DNA of 64,000 nucleotides from Bifidobacterium pluvialisilvae (GCF_019331695.1 NZ_JAHBBI010000001.1:310001-374000); one strand, 5' to 3'; shown: positions 44,811-54,329, counted from the first letter of the stretch. Notes: a model not told the origin generated them from the letters alone. Program-made: numbers and translations.

Positions 44811-46539
44811 GTCAACGGTCCCCGGCCGGATGGTTCGTGGCATCGCCTCCGTATGCGTCGGCGCCATGGTCCTCGGCCTGGGCGCGTGCTCGCTCACCCT
44901 CGGTCTGCCGACGGCCGGCCCCGTGCAGCGGCTTTCGCAGGTCCAGCGCGAGGACCACCGGGTGTTCATCGACCCCCAGGGGCCGTCGGACGACGCCACC
45001 CCCGAGGAGATCGTCCGCGGGTTCCTCGCCGCGTTGCCGGCGGGACCCCAGACGGATGGCTTCAAGGTGGCCCGGCAGTTCCTTACCGGCTCCGCGAGCA
45101 AGTCATGGAAGCCGGAGGCCGGCGTCGTGCTCTTCCACGGCGAGCCGGACCTGCACGTCGGCAACGCCAATGCGGCCGCATCCTCCGGGAAGGACGGCGG
45201 CCGGTCGCAGGTCGACATGTCGTTCAGCGAAGTGGGCGCGATCGACGAAAGCGGCATCTTCGCCGTGGCCAACGCATCCTCGTCCGTCCACAAGGGCCTG
45301 TCGCTCGTCAGGAGCGACGGCCGGTGGCGCATCGACAAGCTGCCTGACGGCATCATGATCGAGGAATCCGATTTCCAGCAGGTGTTCCGTCAGGTGCAGC
45401 TCTACCAGCGTTCCAGCTCCGCCGACACGCTCGTGCCCGATACGAGGTGGTTCGGATGGAAGCAGTGGCGCACGCTCGCGGTCCGCGAGCTGCTCGACGG
45501 GGCGGCGCCATGGCTGGGGGACGCCGTGCGGCCGGCCTCGAATGGCAAGGTGCGGCTCGCCATGGACGCCGTCCCCTCGTCGGGCAGCGAGATCGACGTG
45601 AAGCTCTCCGACGCCGCGACGCTGTCGAGCGATGAGCGTGCCATGCTCGTACGCCAGATACGGCTCACGCTCGGCGACGGCAACGACGACTACGACCTGC
45701 ACATCACCGACAGCTCCGGCCTCGACCTGTCCGACGCCGATTCGCACATCAAGCTCGACGTGTCGCAGCCCGCCAGGCACCTCTATACGCTGGCGAACCG
45801 TTCCATCGTGTCCATATCGTCGCAGAACCTGATCCGTCTGGGCGAGGTCGAGGGAGGGGAGAGCATGAGGTCGCTCGCGTTCACCTCCCGCGGCGGGGCC
45901 GTGCTGGATGCCGACGGGACGGTGCGGTGCTTCGACTACGGGGTCTCCCCGTGCGGCACGCTGTTCGACGGCAGGCGTGCGAGCGCCATCACCACGGGCA
46001 TCGGCAGGGAGACATGGATGACCGACGGCGGGTCGGGCCTCGCGGTGGGGATGATCGACGGTGGTTCCGAGCGTGCGAGCTTCCGCGTGCCCTGGTTGGA
46101 GGGCAGGCGCGTCAACGCTCTGGCGGTGTCCCCCGAGGGCTCCCGCATCGTCGTCGCGTTCGATGACGGCGGTGACTCGTCCCAGATGGTCATGGCGGGC
46201 GTCCGCCGCGACGCGGAGAACAACGTCGTGGGCCTGAGCGACACCGTCACCGTGCTGTCGCGCGCCGTCGGGGTGAACGCGGTGACGTTCTACAACGACA
46301 CCACGGTCGTCTACTCCATGAAGGACTCCCTGAGCGGCTATCAGCAGCTTGCACCGGGGCCGGAGACGACGCAGCAGCTGCCGAAGAACACCGTTGCGCT
46401 CGCCTCGGCGCAGATCGAGCAGACGCTGAGCCTCATAGCGCTGGATGATTCCGGCAACGTGCGGTATGCGCGGGGTTCGCTCGCCTCGGCCTGGCGGATG
46501 CTGGACCTGCAGACCACGGCGATATCCAGCGGAGTGTAG
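44803..46539 (+). CDS. lpqB: lipoprotein LpqB
   Basis: A 578-residue lipoprotein, third gene of the mtrAB-lpqB operon; LpqB modulates MtrAB signalling in mycobacteria. The signal peptide ends with lipobox LGAC at Cys29. The mature part has a GerMN-like domain (about residues 200-320) and a C-terminal beta-propeller typical of the family (ISSQNLIRLGEVEGGE, WMTDGGSGLAVGMID). The ATG at 44803 has GAGGAGG seven nt upstream and overlaps the mtrB end by 8 bases, so the two are coupled. An in-frame GTG at 44788 is less likely. Confidence 0.9.
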   Translation: MRRSTVPGRMVRGIASVCVGAMVLGLGACSLTLGLPTAGPVQRLSQVQREDHRVFIDPQGPSDDATPEEIVRGFLAALPAGPQTDGFKVARQFLTGSASKSWKPEAGVVLFHGEPDLHVGNANAAASSGKDGGRSQVDMSFSEVGAIDESGIFAVANASSSVHKGLSLVRSDGRWRIDKLPDGIMIEESDFQQVFRQVQLYQRSSSADTLVPDTRWFGWKQWRTLAVRELLDGAAPWLGDAVRPASNGKVRLAMDAVPSSGSEIDVKLSDAATLSSDERAMLVRQIRLTLGDGNDDYDLHITDSSGLDLSDADSHIKLDVSQPARHLYTLANRSIVSISSQNLIRLGEVEGGESMRSLAFTSRGGAVLDADGTVRCFDYGVSPCGTLFDGRRASAITTGIGRETWMTDGGSGLAVGMIDGGSERASFRVPWLEGRRVNALAVSPEGSRIVVAFDDGGDSSQMVMAGVRRDAENNVVGLSDTVTVLSRAVGVNAVTFYNDTTVVYSMKDSLSGYQQLAPGPETTQQLPKNTVALASAQIEQTLSLIALDDSGNVRYARGSLASAWRMLDLQTTAISSGV

Positions 46540-46540
46540 C

Positions 46541-46568
46541 CGACACGCCGATACCGGGGTCGGTGTCG
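46541..46568 (+). terminator. possible hairpin after lpqB
   Basis: CGACAC (46541-46546) pairs with GTGTCG (46563-46568), extended by an imperfect inner stem. It sits directly after the lpqB stop with no U tract, so it is a weak candidate. Confidence 0.35.
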
Positions 46569-46703
46569 TACCTCACGACAGTGCGAATGTTCGATAATCG
46601 CGCAAAAAAGCAACGTTTGCGAACATGATGACGTTGTTTTTGTGAGAAAGCGGCCTTGATGACAAAGATAACCATACTGTTACCGTTTTGTTATCGGATG
46701 ATG

Positions 46704-46732
46704 TTGAGTGAGCGTTAACGAAGGCCTAATCT
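46704..46732 (+). promoter_or_regulatory. fruE promoter with overlapping operator
   Basis: TTGAGT (46704-46709) and TAATCT (46727-46732) are separated by exactly 17 bp. The palindrome CGTTAACG (46713-46720) lies between them, an ideal place for a repressor, probably a LacI-type sugar regulator encoded elsewhere. Confidence 0.55.
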
Positions 46733-46742
46733 AAAAACCATC

Positions 46743-46789
46743 AACAGATGAACAAGCGTCTGTTAATGGCAACAGGACGTTCTGTTGCC
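46743..46789 (+). promoter_or_regulatory. two inverted repeats in the fruE leader
   Basis: AACAGA (46743-46748) with TCTGTT (46759-46764), and GGCAACAG (46768-46775) with CTGTTGCC (46782-46789). Both lie between the expected transcription start and the ribosome-binding site AAGGAGGAG (46796-46804). They could be operators or RNA stems affecting translation of the highly expressed lipoprotein. Confidence 0.45.
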
Positions 46790-46808
46790 TTACTCAAGGA
46801 GGAGTTAC

Positions 46809-47795
46809 ATGAAGAAAGCAATCAAGTCGGGTCTGGCGGCGGTAGTCGCAGCTTCCACGCTCATCGGTCTGGCCGCCTGCGGTGGCGGTTCCGGCGATAG
46901 CAGCAGCGACAGCGGCCAGAAGACCGTCGGCTTCGTCGCCGTCGGCCCCGAGGGTGGCTTCCGTACCGCTAACGAGAACGACATCAAGCAGGCCTTCAAG
47001 GACGCCGGCTTCAACCTCGTCTACTCTCCGACGCAGAGCAACGATCAGCAGAAGCAGATCCAGGCGTTCAACAAGTTCGTCAACGATGGCGTGGACGCCA
47101 TCATCCTGTCCTCCACCGAGGATACCGGCTGGGATGACTCCCTGAAGAAGGCCGCCGAGGCCGAGATTCCGGTCTTCACGGTCGATCGTAACGTCGAGGT
47201 CAAGGATTCCGAGGCCAAGAAGGCCATCGTCTCCCACATCGGACCGTCCAACGAATGGGCCGGTGAGCAGGCCGCCGAGCGCATCGCCAAGGACTTCCCG
47301 AACGGCGCCAACGGCTTCATCCTGGAAGGCCCCGCCGGCCTGTCCGTGGTGAAGGACCGTGGAACCGGCTGGAACAACAAGGTCGCCTCCAACATCAAGG
47401 TCCTCGAGTCCCAGTCCGCCAACTGGTCCACCGATGAGGCCAAGACCGTGACCGCCGGCCTGCTCGACAAGTACAAGGCCAAGAACCCGCAGTTCATCTT
47501 CGCCCAGAACGACGAGATGGGCATCGGCGCCGCCCAGGCCGTCGACGCCGCCGGCCTCAAGGGCAAGGTCAAGATCGTGACCATCGACGGCACCGAGGCC
47601 GCCCTGAAGGCCGTCGTCGCCGGCGATCTCGACTACGTCATCGAGTACAACCCGATCTTCGGCAAGGAGACCGCCCAGGCCGTGAAGGACAAGCTGGACG
47701 GCAAGACCCCGAAGGCCGACATCCAGATCGAGTCCAAGACCTTCGACGCCGCCGCCGCCAAGAAGGCCCTCGACTCCGGCGAGCGCAAGTACTGA
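46809..47795 (+). CDS. fruE: sugar ABC transporter substrate-binding lipoprotein (FruE type)
   Basis: A 328-residue lipoprotein with lipobox LAAC (Cys24), followed by a Gly/Ser linker and a type I periplasmic-binding fold of the ribose/fructose cluster. Strands and hinge segments such as VGFVAVGPEGGFRTANEND and KIVTIDGTEAALKAVVAGDL match the bifidobacterial fructose-binding protein FruE very closely. It binds the sugar at the cell surface for FruF/FruG. A strong AGGAGGAG precedes the ATG. Codon choice is more skewed than its neighbours, as in highly expressed genes. A 15-bp hairpin follows before fruK. Confidence 0.88.
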   Translation: MKKAIKSGLAAVVAASTLIGLAACGGGSGDSSSDSGQKTVGFVAVGPEGGFRTANENDIKQAFKDAGFNLVYSPTQSNDQQKQIQAFNKFVNDGVDAIILSSTEDTGWDDSLKKAAEAEIPVFTVDRNVEVKDSEAKKAIVSHIGPSNEWAGEQAAERIAKDFPNGANGFILEGPAGLSVVKDRGTGWNNKVASNIKVLESQSANWSTDEAKTVTAGLLDKYKAKNPQFIFAQNDEMGIGAAQAVDAAGLKGKVKIVTIDGTEAALKAVVAGDLDYVIEYNPIFGKETAQAVKDKLDGKTPKADIQIESKTFDAAAAKKALDSGERKY

Positions 47796-47832
47796 TTCCG
47801 GGTACCTTCGCCTCATAAGCCAACACATTGAT

Positions 47833-47873
47833 TGAACGGTGTATCAGCAGACAACCCTCTGATACACCGTTCA
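47833..47873 (+). promoter_or_regulatory. intercistronic hairpin between fruE and fruK
   Basis: A perfect 15-bp stem (TGAACGGTGTATCAG and its complement) with an 11-nt loop and no U tract, 37 nt after the fruE stop. In other binding-protein operons such stems protect the upstream message from 3' decay or attenuate readthrough, making more binding protein than permease. Confidence 0.6.
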
Positions 47874-47929
47874 GCATGTCTGGCGAAAATGTCACAAAAC
47901 GATAACATTCCCTTTCGTAAGGCAAAGAC

Positions 47930-49459
47930 ATGACAGATAAGCAACCGATCGTCGTGATGAAGGGCATCACGATCGAATTCCCTGGCGTCAAGGCTCTGGA
48001 CGGTGTCGATCTTCGTCTCTTCCCCGGTGAGGTCCACGCGCTCATGGGTGAGAACGGCGCCGGCAAGTCCACGATGATCAAGGCGCTGACCGGCGTGTAC
48101 AAGATCGACGCGGGCTCCATCACCGTCGACGGCAAGCCCACGCAGCTCAACGGCACCCTCGACGCCCAGAACGCCGGCATCGCCACCGTGTACCAGGAAG
48201 TCAACCTGTGCACCAACCTCAGCATCGGCGAGAACGTGATGCTCGGCCACGAGAAGCGTGGCCCCCTCGGCATCGACTGGAAGAAGACCCACGCCGAGGC
48301 CCGCAAGCACCTCGCCAAGATGGGTCTCGAGCACCTCGACCCCCGCGCCCCGCTGAGCTCCATCTCCATCGCCATGCAGCAGCTGGTCGCCATCGCCCGC
48401 GCCATGGTCATCGACGCCAAGGTGCTGATCCTCGACGAGCCGACCTCCTCGCTGGACGCCAACGAGGTCCAGGACCTGTTCGCCATCATGCGCAAGGTCC
48501 GCGACTCCGGCGTCGCCATCCTCTTCGTCTCCCACTTCCTCGACCAGATCTACGAGATCACCGACCGTCTGACGATCCTGCGCAACGGCCAGTTCATCAA
48601 GGAGGTCATGACCAAGGAGACGCCGCGTGACGAGCTCATCGGCATGATGATCGGCAAGTCCGCCGCGGAGCTGAGCCAGATCGGCGCCAAGAAGGCGCGC
48701 CGTGAGATCAAGCCCGGCGAGAAGCCCGTCGTCACCATCAAGCAGCTCGGCTGCAAGGGCCAGATCGAGCCGACCAACCAGGACGTCTACGCCGGCGAGG
48801 TCGTCGGCTTCGCGGGCCTGCTCGGCTCCGGCCGTACCGAGCTGGGCCGTCTGATGTTCGGCGCCGACAAGCCCGACCACGGCGAGTACATGCTCAACGG
48901 CAAGAAGGTCAACATCGACAGCCCGTACGTCGCGCTGAAGAACGGCATCGCCTACTCCACCGAGAACCGCCGAGACGAAGGCATCGTCGCCGACCTGACC
49001 GTCCGCCAGAACATGCTCATCGCCCTGCAGGCCATCCGCGGCATGTTCAACCCGATTCCCAAGAAGGAAGCGGACGAGATCGTCGACAAGTACATGAAGG
49101 AGCTCAACGTCCGCCCGCCGGATCCGAACAAGCTCATCAAGAACCTCTCCGGTGGAAACCAGCAGAAGGTCCTCATCGCCCGCTGGCTCGCCATCCAGCC
49201 CAAGCTCCTCATCCTCGACGAGCCCACCCGAGGCATCGACATCGGCGCGAAGGCCGAGATCCAGCAGAAGGTCCTCGAACTCGCGTCCCAGGGCATGGGC
49301 GTGGTCTTCATCTCCTCCGAGCTCGAGGAGGTCGTCCGACTCTCCGACACCATCACCGTGCTCAAGGACCACAAGAAGATCGCAGACATCGTAAACGACG
49401 ACACCGTCTCGCAGGCCACCATCGTCGAGACGATCGCAAATTCCGGAAAGGAGGCGTGA
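47930..49459 (+). CDS. fruK: sugar ABC transporter ATPase with two nucleotide-binding domains (FruK type)
   Basis: A 509-residue protein with two tandem ABC domains, the RbsA/FruK layout. Domain 1 has Walker A GENGAGKSTMIKALTG, Q-loop VYQEVNL, a divergent signature (LSSISIAMQQLVAIA) and Walker B VLILDEPTSSLD. Domain 2 has an atypical Walker A (GSGRTELGRLMFG), signature NLSGGNQQKVLIARW and Walker B LLILDEPTRGID. This split of catalytic residues is normal for the family. It energises FruF/FruG. The next gene starts one base after its stop. Confidence 0.92.
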   Translation: MTDKQPIVVMKGITIEFPGVKALDGVDLRLFPGEVHALMGENGAGKSTMIKALTGVYKIDAGSITVDGKPTQLNGTLDAQNAGIATVYQEVNLCTNLSIGENVMLGHEKRGPLGIDWKKTHAEARKHLAKMGLEHLDPRAPLSSISIAMQQLVAIARAMVIDAKVLILDEPTSSLDANEVQDLFAIMRKVRDSGVAILFVSHFLDQIYEITDRLTILRNGQFIKEVMTKETPRDELIGMMIGKSAAELSQIGAKKARREIKPGEKPVVTIKQLGCKGQIEPTNQDVYAGEVVGFAGLLGSGRTELGRLMFGADKPDHGEYMLNGKKVNIDSPYVALKNGIAYSTENRRDEGIVADLTVRQNMLIALQAIRGMFNPIPKKEADEIVDKYMKELNVRPPDPNKLIKNLSGGNQQKVLIARWLAIQPKLLILDEPTRGIDIGAKAEIQQKVLELASQGMGVVFISSELEEVVRLSDTITVLKDHKKIADIVNDDTVSQATIVETIANSGKEA

Positions 49460-49460
49460 G

Positions 49461-50534
49461 ATGGCAGCAGCAGAGAAGAAGGACGACAAGAACAACGTCG
49501 TCGCCAAGCTCCTCGGCAACAACCTCACCTGGTCGGTCGTCGCACTGATCGCGCTGATCATCATCTGCACCATCGTCGACCACCAGTTCCTCAACCTCAC
49601 GTGGAACGACAACACCGGCGGCCTCGCCGGTCCGATGATCACGATGCTTCAGGAATCCGCCCGATACCTGATGATCGCCACCGGCATGACCCTGGTCATC
49701 TCCACCGCCGGCATCGATCTGTCCGTCGGCTCCGTGATGGCCGTCGCCGGCGCGACCGCCATGCAGCTGCTCACCAACGGCGCCAACGTGTGGGTCGCCA
49801 TCCTCGTGGCCCTCGCCATCGGCCTGGTCATCGGCTCCATCAACGGCGTGCTGGTCTCCATCCTCGGCCTCCAGCCGTTCATCACCACCCTGATCATGAT
49901 GCTCGCCGGCCGAGGCATCGCCAAGGTCATCACCTCCGGCGAGAACGCCGACGCCTCCCAGGTCGCCGGCGGCGAGCCGCTGCGCTGGATGGCCAACGGC
50001 TTCATCCTCGGCATCCCGGCCAACTTCGTCATCGCGCTCGTCATCGTGCTTGTGGTCGGCGCCGTCGCCCGCAAGACCGCCATGGGCATGATGATCGAGT
50101 CCGTCGGCATCAACCAGGAAGCCAGCCGCATGACCGGCATCAACCCCCGCAAGATCCTCTTCCTCGTCTACGCGATCTCCGGCGTCCTCGCCGCCATCGC
50201 CGGCCTGTTCGCCACCGCATCCGTGATGCGTGTCGACGTGGTCAAGACCGGTCAGGATCTCGAAATGTACGCAATCCTCGCGGTCGTCATCGGCGGCACC
50301 TCGCTGCTCGGCGGCAAGTTCTCCCTTGCGGGCAGCGCCCTCGGCGCCGTCATCATCGCGATGATTCGCAAGACCATCATCACCCTCGGTGTCGATTCGG
50401 CCGCAACCCCGGCCTTCTTCGCCGCCGTGGTCATCATCATCTGTGTGATGCAGGCTCCGAAGGTTCACAACTTGAGCGCCGAACTGAAGCGTAAGCGCGC
50501 GCTCAAGGATTCTCAGAAGGCGGTGGCAGCATGA
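49461..50534 (+). CDS. fruF: sugar ABC transporter permease (FruF type)
   Basis: A 357-residue permease of the RbsC/FruF group with eight to ten membrane segments. The family segment MIATGMTLVISTAGIDLSVG follows the second helix, and GGTSLLGGKFSLAGSALGAV lies near the last helices. A short Lys-rich N-terminus precedes the first segment. It pairs with FruG. The fruG ATG overlaps its stop (ATGA). Confidence 0.92.
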   Translation: MAAAEKKDDKNNVVAKLLGNNLTWSVVALIALIIICTIVDHQFLNLTWNDNTGGLAGPMITMLQESARYLMIATGMTLVISTAGIDLSVGSVMAVAGATAMQLLTNGANVWVAILVALAIGLVIGSINGVLVSILGLQPFITTLIMMLAGRGIAKVITSGENADASQVAGGEPLRWMANGFILGIPANFVIALVIVLVVGAVARKTAMGMMIESVGINQEASRMTGINPRKILFLVYAISGVLAAIAGLFATASVMRVDVVKTGQDLEMYAILAVVIGGTSLLGGKFSLAGSALGAVIIAMIRKTIITLGVDSAATPAFFAAVVIIICVMQAPKVHNLSAELKRKRALKDSQKAVAA

Positions 50535-51550
50535 GTTCCGCAGCAGTGGCTCCAAAGGCCAAGAAGGCCAAGGGCGGCAAGTTCGACGCCCAGATGATTC
50601 CGACGATCGCCGCCGTGGTGATCTTCATCCTGATGCTGATCATGGGGCAGGCGCTGTTCGGCACCTACTTCAGGCTCGGCTTCATCTCCTCGCTGTTCAT
50701 CGACCACGCCTATCTGATCATCCTGGCGGTCGCCATGACGCTGCCCATCCTCACCGGCGGCATCGACCTGTCCGTCGGCGCCATCGTGGCCATCACGGCC
50801 GTCGTCGGCATGAAGATGCTCAACGGCGGCACGCCCGCCCCGCTGGTCCTCATCGTGATGCTGCTCATCGGCGCGGCCTTCGGCCTGCTCGCCGGCGTGC
50901 TCATCGAGGAATTCAACATGCAGCCGTTCATCGCGACGCTGTCGACCATGTTCCTCGCCCGAGGCATCGCCTCCATCATCTCCACCGACTCCCTGACCAT
51001 GCCTGAGAACAACGGCTACGCCTGGATCGGCGGCGACGGCTGGAAGATCATCGACAACCCCAAGGTCGCCAACGATCTGAGCATCAACGTCGGCGTGATC
51101 ATCGCCGTCGTGGTCGTGGTGTTCGGCTACATCCTCCTGCACCACACCCGCACCGGCCGCACGATCTACGCCATCGGCGGCTCCCGCTCCTCCGCCGAGC
51201 TCATGGGCCTGCCCGTCAAGCGCACGCAGTACATCATCTACCTGACGTCCGCCACGCTCGCCGCCCTGGCCTCCATCGTCTACACCGCCAACATCGGTTC
51301 CGCCAAGAACACGGTGGGCGTCGGCTGGGAGCTCGACGCCGTCGCATCCGTCGTCATCGGCGGCACGATCATCACCGGTGGCTTCGGCTACGTGCTCGGC
51401 TCCGTGCTGGGCGCCCTGGTCCGTTCCATCCTCGAGCCGCTCACCACCGACTTCGGCGTCCCCGCCGAGGCCGTGCAGATCGTGGTCGGCGTGATGATCC
51501 TCATCTTCGTCGTCCTCCAGCGTGCGGTCACCGCATTCAAGAAGGAATAG
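50531..51550 (+). CDS. fruG: sugar ABC transporter permease (FruG type)
   Basis: A 339-residue permease of the same family as FruF, with the repeated signature LAVAMTLPILTGGIDLSVGA and a GGTIITGGFGYVLGSVLGAL segment. It is the last gene of the operon and overlaps fruF by four bases. A rho-independent terminator follows 24 nt after the stop. Confidence 0.92.
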   Translation: MSSAAVAPKAKKAKGGKFDAQMIPTIAAVVIFILMLIMGQALFGTYFRLGFISSLFIDHAYLIILAVAMTLPILTGGIDLSVGAIVAITAVVGMKMLNGGTPAPLVLIVMLLIGAAFGLLAGVLIEEFNMQPFIATLSTMFLARGIASIISTDSLTMPENNGYAWIGGDGWKIIDNPKVANDLSINVGVIIAVVVVVFGYILLHHTRTGRTIYAIGGSRSSAELMGLPVKRTQYIIYLTSATLAALASIVYTANIGSAKNTVGVGWELDAVASVVIGGTIITGGFGYVLGSVLGALVRSILEPLTTDFGVPAEAVQIVVGVMILIFVVLQRAVTAFKKE

Positions 51551-51574
51551 CGACGTCTCATTTCCCTCCTTCGG

Positions 51575-51609
51575 AGAGGCCCGTCGGGTTCGCCCGGCGG
51601 GCCTCTTTG
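51575..51609 (+). terminator. fru operon terminator
   Basis: AGAGGCCCG (51575-51583) and CGGGCCTCT (51598-51606) form a 9-bp stem, with an inner GGG/CCC, followed by TTT. Confidence 0.85.
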
Positions 51610-51838
51610 CGTCGGCGCGAAAGGAATGTGAGCCAGCACACGTTTTGCGGACAAGGCGTCCACTATTCGGAAGAACCGTCCATTCGCCGATTCCGGGGTG
51701 CATGATGGTTGCAGCCTCCAAGAGGGAAGCAAAAGCTCCGCATCGTCGCCGGGCGCCATGATGCGGAACGCCACCCGCCGAACGCATCCGACGCCGGTCC
51801 CGATGCATGTATTGTGCAGAGAGAAAGACATACCAATC

Positions 51839-53152
51839 ATGTCAACCACAACGGCAACACTGGCCGGCACCAAGGCGGTAAAGAGGGATTCCGTCGCCGA
51901 GATCATCGCGGCATCGATGGTCGGCACCGCCATCGAGTTCTACGACAACTACTGCTACTCCATCGCCGCGGCCAGCTACTTCGGCCTCATCTTCTTCACC
52001 GACGTCGCCAAGTCCAACCCCGCCATCGCCACGCTCATGGCGTTCGTCACCTTCGCCGTCTCGTTCCTCGCCCGCCCGTTCGGCTCCATGCTCTTCGGCC
52101 ACTTCGGCGACAAGCTCGGCCGCAAGAAGACCCTGGTCGTCGCCCTGATGACCATGGGCATCTCGACCTTCCTCGTCGGCGTGCTGCCCGGATACGAGCA
52201 GATCGGCGTGTGGTCCGTGGTGATCCTGTGCCTCTGCCGCGCATGCCAGGGCGTCGGCCTCGCCGGCGAATGGTCCGGCGCCGCCCTCGTCGCGACGGAG
52301 AACGCACCGGCCAACAGGCGCGCCCTGTACGGCTCCTTCCCGAACCTCGGCGCCCCCATCGGCTTCTTCTGCGCCTATGGCATCAACCTGCTGCTCTCCA
52401 CGCACCTGAGCAAGGCCCAGATGGTCGCCTTCGGCTGGCGCATCCCGTTCCTCATGTCCGCCATCCTCGTCATCATCGGCCTCTACGTCCGCGCCCGCAT
52501 GAGCGAGACCCCGGTCTTCCAGAAGGCCTCCGAGGAGAAGCGCACCTCCAAGCACCCGCTCACCGACCTGCTGCCGTACTGGAAGCAGGTGCTGCTCGGC
52601 ACGGTCGCCATGGGCATCACCTACACGCTGTTCTACATCCTCGGCACCTGGTCCCTGAGCTACGGTGTCTCCGGACTCGGCTTCAGCCAGCCCGAATACC
52701 TCGCCATGCAGATGGTGTCGGTGTTCTTCTTCGCTGCGTTCATCGTCGTCGGATGCCTGCAGGCCGACAAGCTCGGCCGTAAGAAGGTGCTGCTCGCCAC
52801 CACGGCGGTCACCCTCGTGTTCAGCTTCTTCGCCCCGGCCCTGCTCCAGCACGACGTCACCCGCATCATGCTGTTCCTCTGCCTCGGCTTTGTGCTCATG
52901 GGCGGACTGTTCGGCCCCTCCGGCGCCTACCTGCCCGAGCTCTTCCCGATGCACGTGCGCTACTCCGGCGCCGGTCTGAGCTACAACCTCGCGGCCATCT
53001 TCGGTGGCGCCTTCGCCCCGTCGCTGGCCACTTGGCTGGTGAGCACCTACGGCATCATGTCCGTCGGCTGGTACATGGCCGCCATGAGCGCCGTCGCCCT
53101 GATCGCACTGCTGCTCATCAAGGAAAGCAAGAACATGGACTACACCAGGTGA
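51839..53152 (+). CDS. MFS transporter, metabolite:H+ symporter (MHS) type
   Basis: A 437-residue, 12-segment transporter of the MHS branch of the major facilitator superfamily (proline, betaine, citrate, shikimate or dicarboxylate uptake). Markers are the first-segment motif MVGTAIEFYDNYCYSIAAAS, the loop 2-3 motif GHFGDKLGRKKTLV, the segment VGLAGEWSGAALVATENAP and its half-repeat QADKLGRKKVLLATT. The frame opens at 51698, but only ATG 51839 starts a normal N-terminus, with a weak GAGAAAG upstream. The substrate is not evident. It stands alone, with a terminator on each side. Confidence 0.88.
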   Translation: MSTTTATLAGTKAVKRDSVAEIIAASMVGTAIEFYDNYCYSIAAASYFGLIFFTDVAKSNPAIATLMAFVTFAVSFLARPFGSMLFGHFGDKLGRKKTLVVALMTMGISTFLVGVLPGYEQIGVWSVVILCLCRACQGVGLAGEWSGAALVATENAPANRRALYGSFPNLGAPIGFFCAYGINLLLSTHLSKAQMVAFGWRIPFLMSAILVIIGLYVRARMSETPVFQKASEEKRTSKHPLTDLLPYWKQVLLGTVAMGITYTLFYILGTWSLSYGVSGLGFSQPEYLAMQMVSVFFFAAFIVVGCLQADKLGRKKVLLATTAVTLVFSFFAPALLQHDVTRIMLFLCLGFVLMGGLFGPSGAYLPELFPMHVRYSGAGLSYNLAAIFGGAFAPSLATWLVSTYGIMSVGWYMAAMSAVALIALLLIKESKNMDYTR

Positions 53153-53176
53153 TTTGCTGATTTCCGCGTAGCCGTC

Positions 53177-53204
53177 AAGGGTCTTCCGTAAGGAAGGCCC
53201 TTTT
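53177..53204 (+). terminator. terminator of the MHS transporter gene
   Basis: AAGGGTCTTCC and GGAAGGCCCTT form an 11-bp stem with one G-U pair and a 4-nt loop, followed by TTTT, 25 nt after the stop. Confidence 0.85.
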
Positions 53205-53303
53205 CATTTGTTTCATGGCTCCGGGAACACGATGCGTCAACGCTCCCGCCGAATGCCGACATATGGCGACTTCGCCGCACTCGGCATTCGACGGCCCTGA
53301 GCC

Positions 53304-54329
53304 TTACAACAGTTCGAGCAGCGCGTCGACGTCCTGCGGTTTCGTCGCCCAACTGGTCGCGAAGCGTACGACGGTGTGATCATCGTCGTATTTCTCCCAG
53401 AAACTGAACGAAACGTCCTTCCCCAAGCGGTTCATCGTCTCATCGTCGAGGATGACGAACTGCTGGTTGGTGGGGGAGTCGAACAGCCGGCGGTAGCCTT
53501 TGCGTTCGAACCCACGTTTGATGCGCATCGCCTGATCTATGGCGTTCCGGGCGATATGCTCGTACAATCCATCGGTGAACAACGTGTTGAACTGCAATCC
53601 CAGCAGCCAGCCCTTGGCCAGCAACGCGCCGTTGAGCTTGATCTGCGGGAAGAACCCGTCGATGAGATGCGGCCGAGTGATGACCACGGCCTCGCCGAAC
53701 AGGGCGCCCACCTTGGTGCCGCCGATATAGAACACGTCGCAGCATTCGGCCACGGTATGCAGCGTCACATCGGTGTCGTCCGCCGCCAATCCATAGCCCA
53801 GACGGGCGCCGTCAAGATACAGCAGAATGCCATGGTCATGGCAGATGCGACTGATTTCCCGTAGTTCGGCGGCCGAATACAGCGTGCCGAATTCCGTGGG
53901 ATGGGAGATGTACGTCATGCCGGGTCTGACCATGTGGTCATGGTTTTCGTCGTGCTCGAACGTCTCCAGATAGTCGCCCAGTTCGTCCGCATCGATCTTG
54001 CCGTCATGCTGGGGGAGTGTGATCACCTTGTGGCCGCTTGATTCGATTGCACCGGCCTCATGGACGCTGATGTGCCCGCTTTCCGCGGCGACCACGCCCT
54101 CGTACGGCCGAAGTATGGAATCGATGACCGTGCGATTGGTCTGCGTGCCGCCGACCAGGAACCACACCTCGGCGTCGGGCGTGCCGCAGGCCCGGCGGAT
54201 GCGGTCCTTCGCCTCGTCGCAGATGCCGTCGAGACCATAGCCGACGTGCTGGCTGCCGTTGTCGCGGCACAGCTCCTCGAGGATGCGGGGATGGGCGCCT
54301 TCCATATAATCGCTGTCGAAATGCAGCAT
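53304..54329 (-). CDS. ltaE: threonine aldolase family PLP enzyme
   Basis: A 341-residue fold-type I pyridoxal-phosphate enzyme of the beta-eliminating-lyase/low-specificity threonine aldolase family, which splits L-threonine or allo-threonine into glycine and acetaldehyde. The N-terminus HFDSDYMEGAHPRILEEL, the GGTQTNRTVIDSILRPYEGV segment and the Schiff-base Lys206 in YIGGTKVGALFG are typical. Asp173 in LYLDGARLGYG would contact the cofactor nitrogen. It is divergent from the aminotransferase gene. Confidence 0.85.
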   Translation of the reverse strand: MLHFDSDYMEGAHPRILEELCRDNGSQHVGYGLDGICDEAKDRIRRACGTPDAEVWFLVGGTQTNRTVIDSILRPYEGVVAAESGHISVHEAGAIESSGHKVITLPQHDGKIDADELGDYLETFEHDENHDHMVRPGMTYISHPTEFGTLYSAAELREISRICHDHGILLYLDGARLGYGLAADDTDVTLHTVAECCDVFYIGGTKVGALFGEAVVITRPHLIDGFFPQIKLNGALLAKGWLLGLQFNTLFTDGLYEHIARNAIDQAMRIKRGFERKGYRRLFDSPTNQQFVILDDETMNRLGKDVSFSFWEKYDDDHTVVRFATSWATKPQDVDALLELL

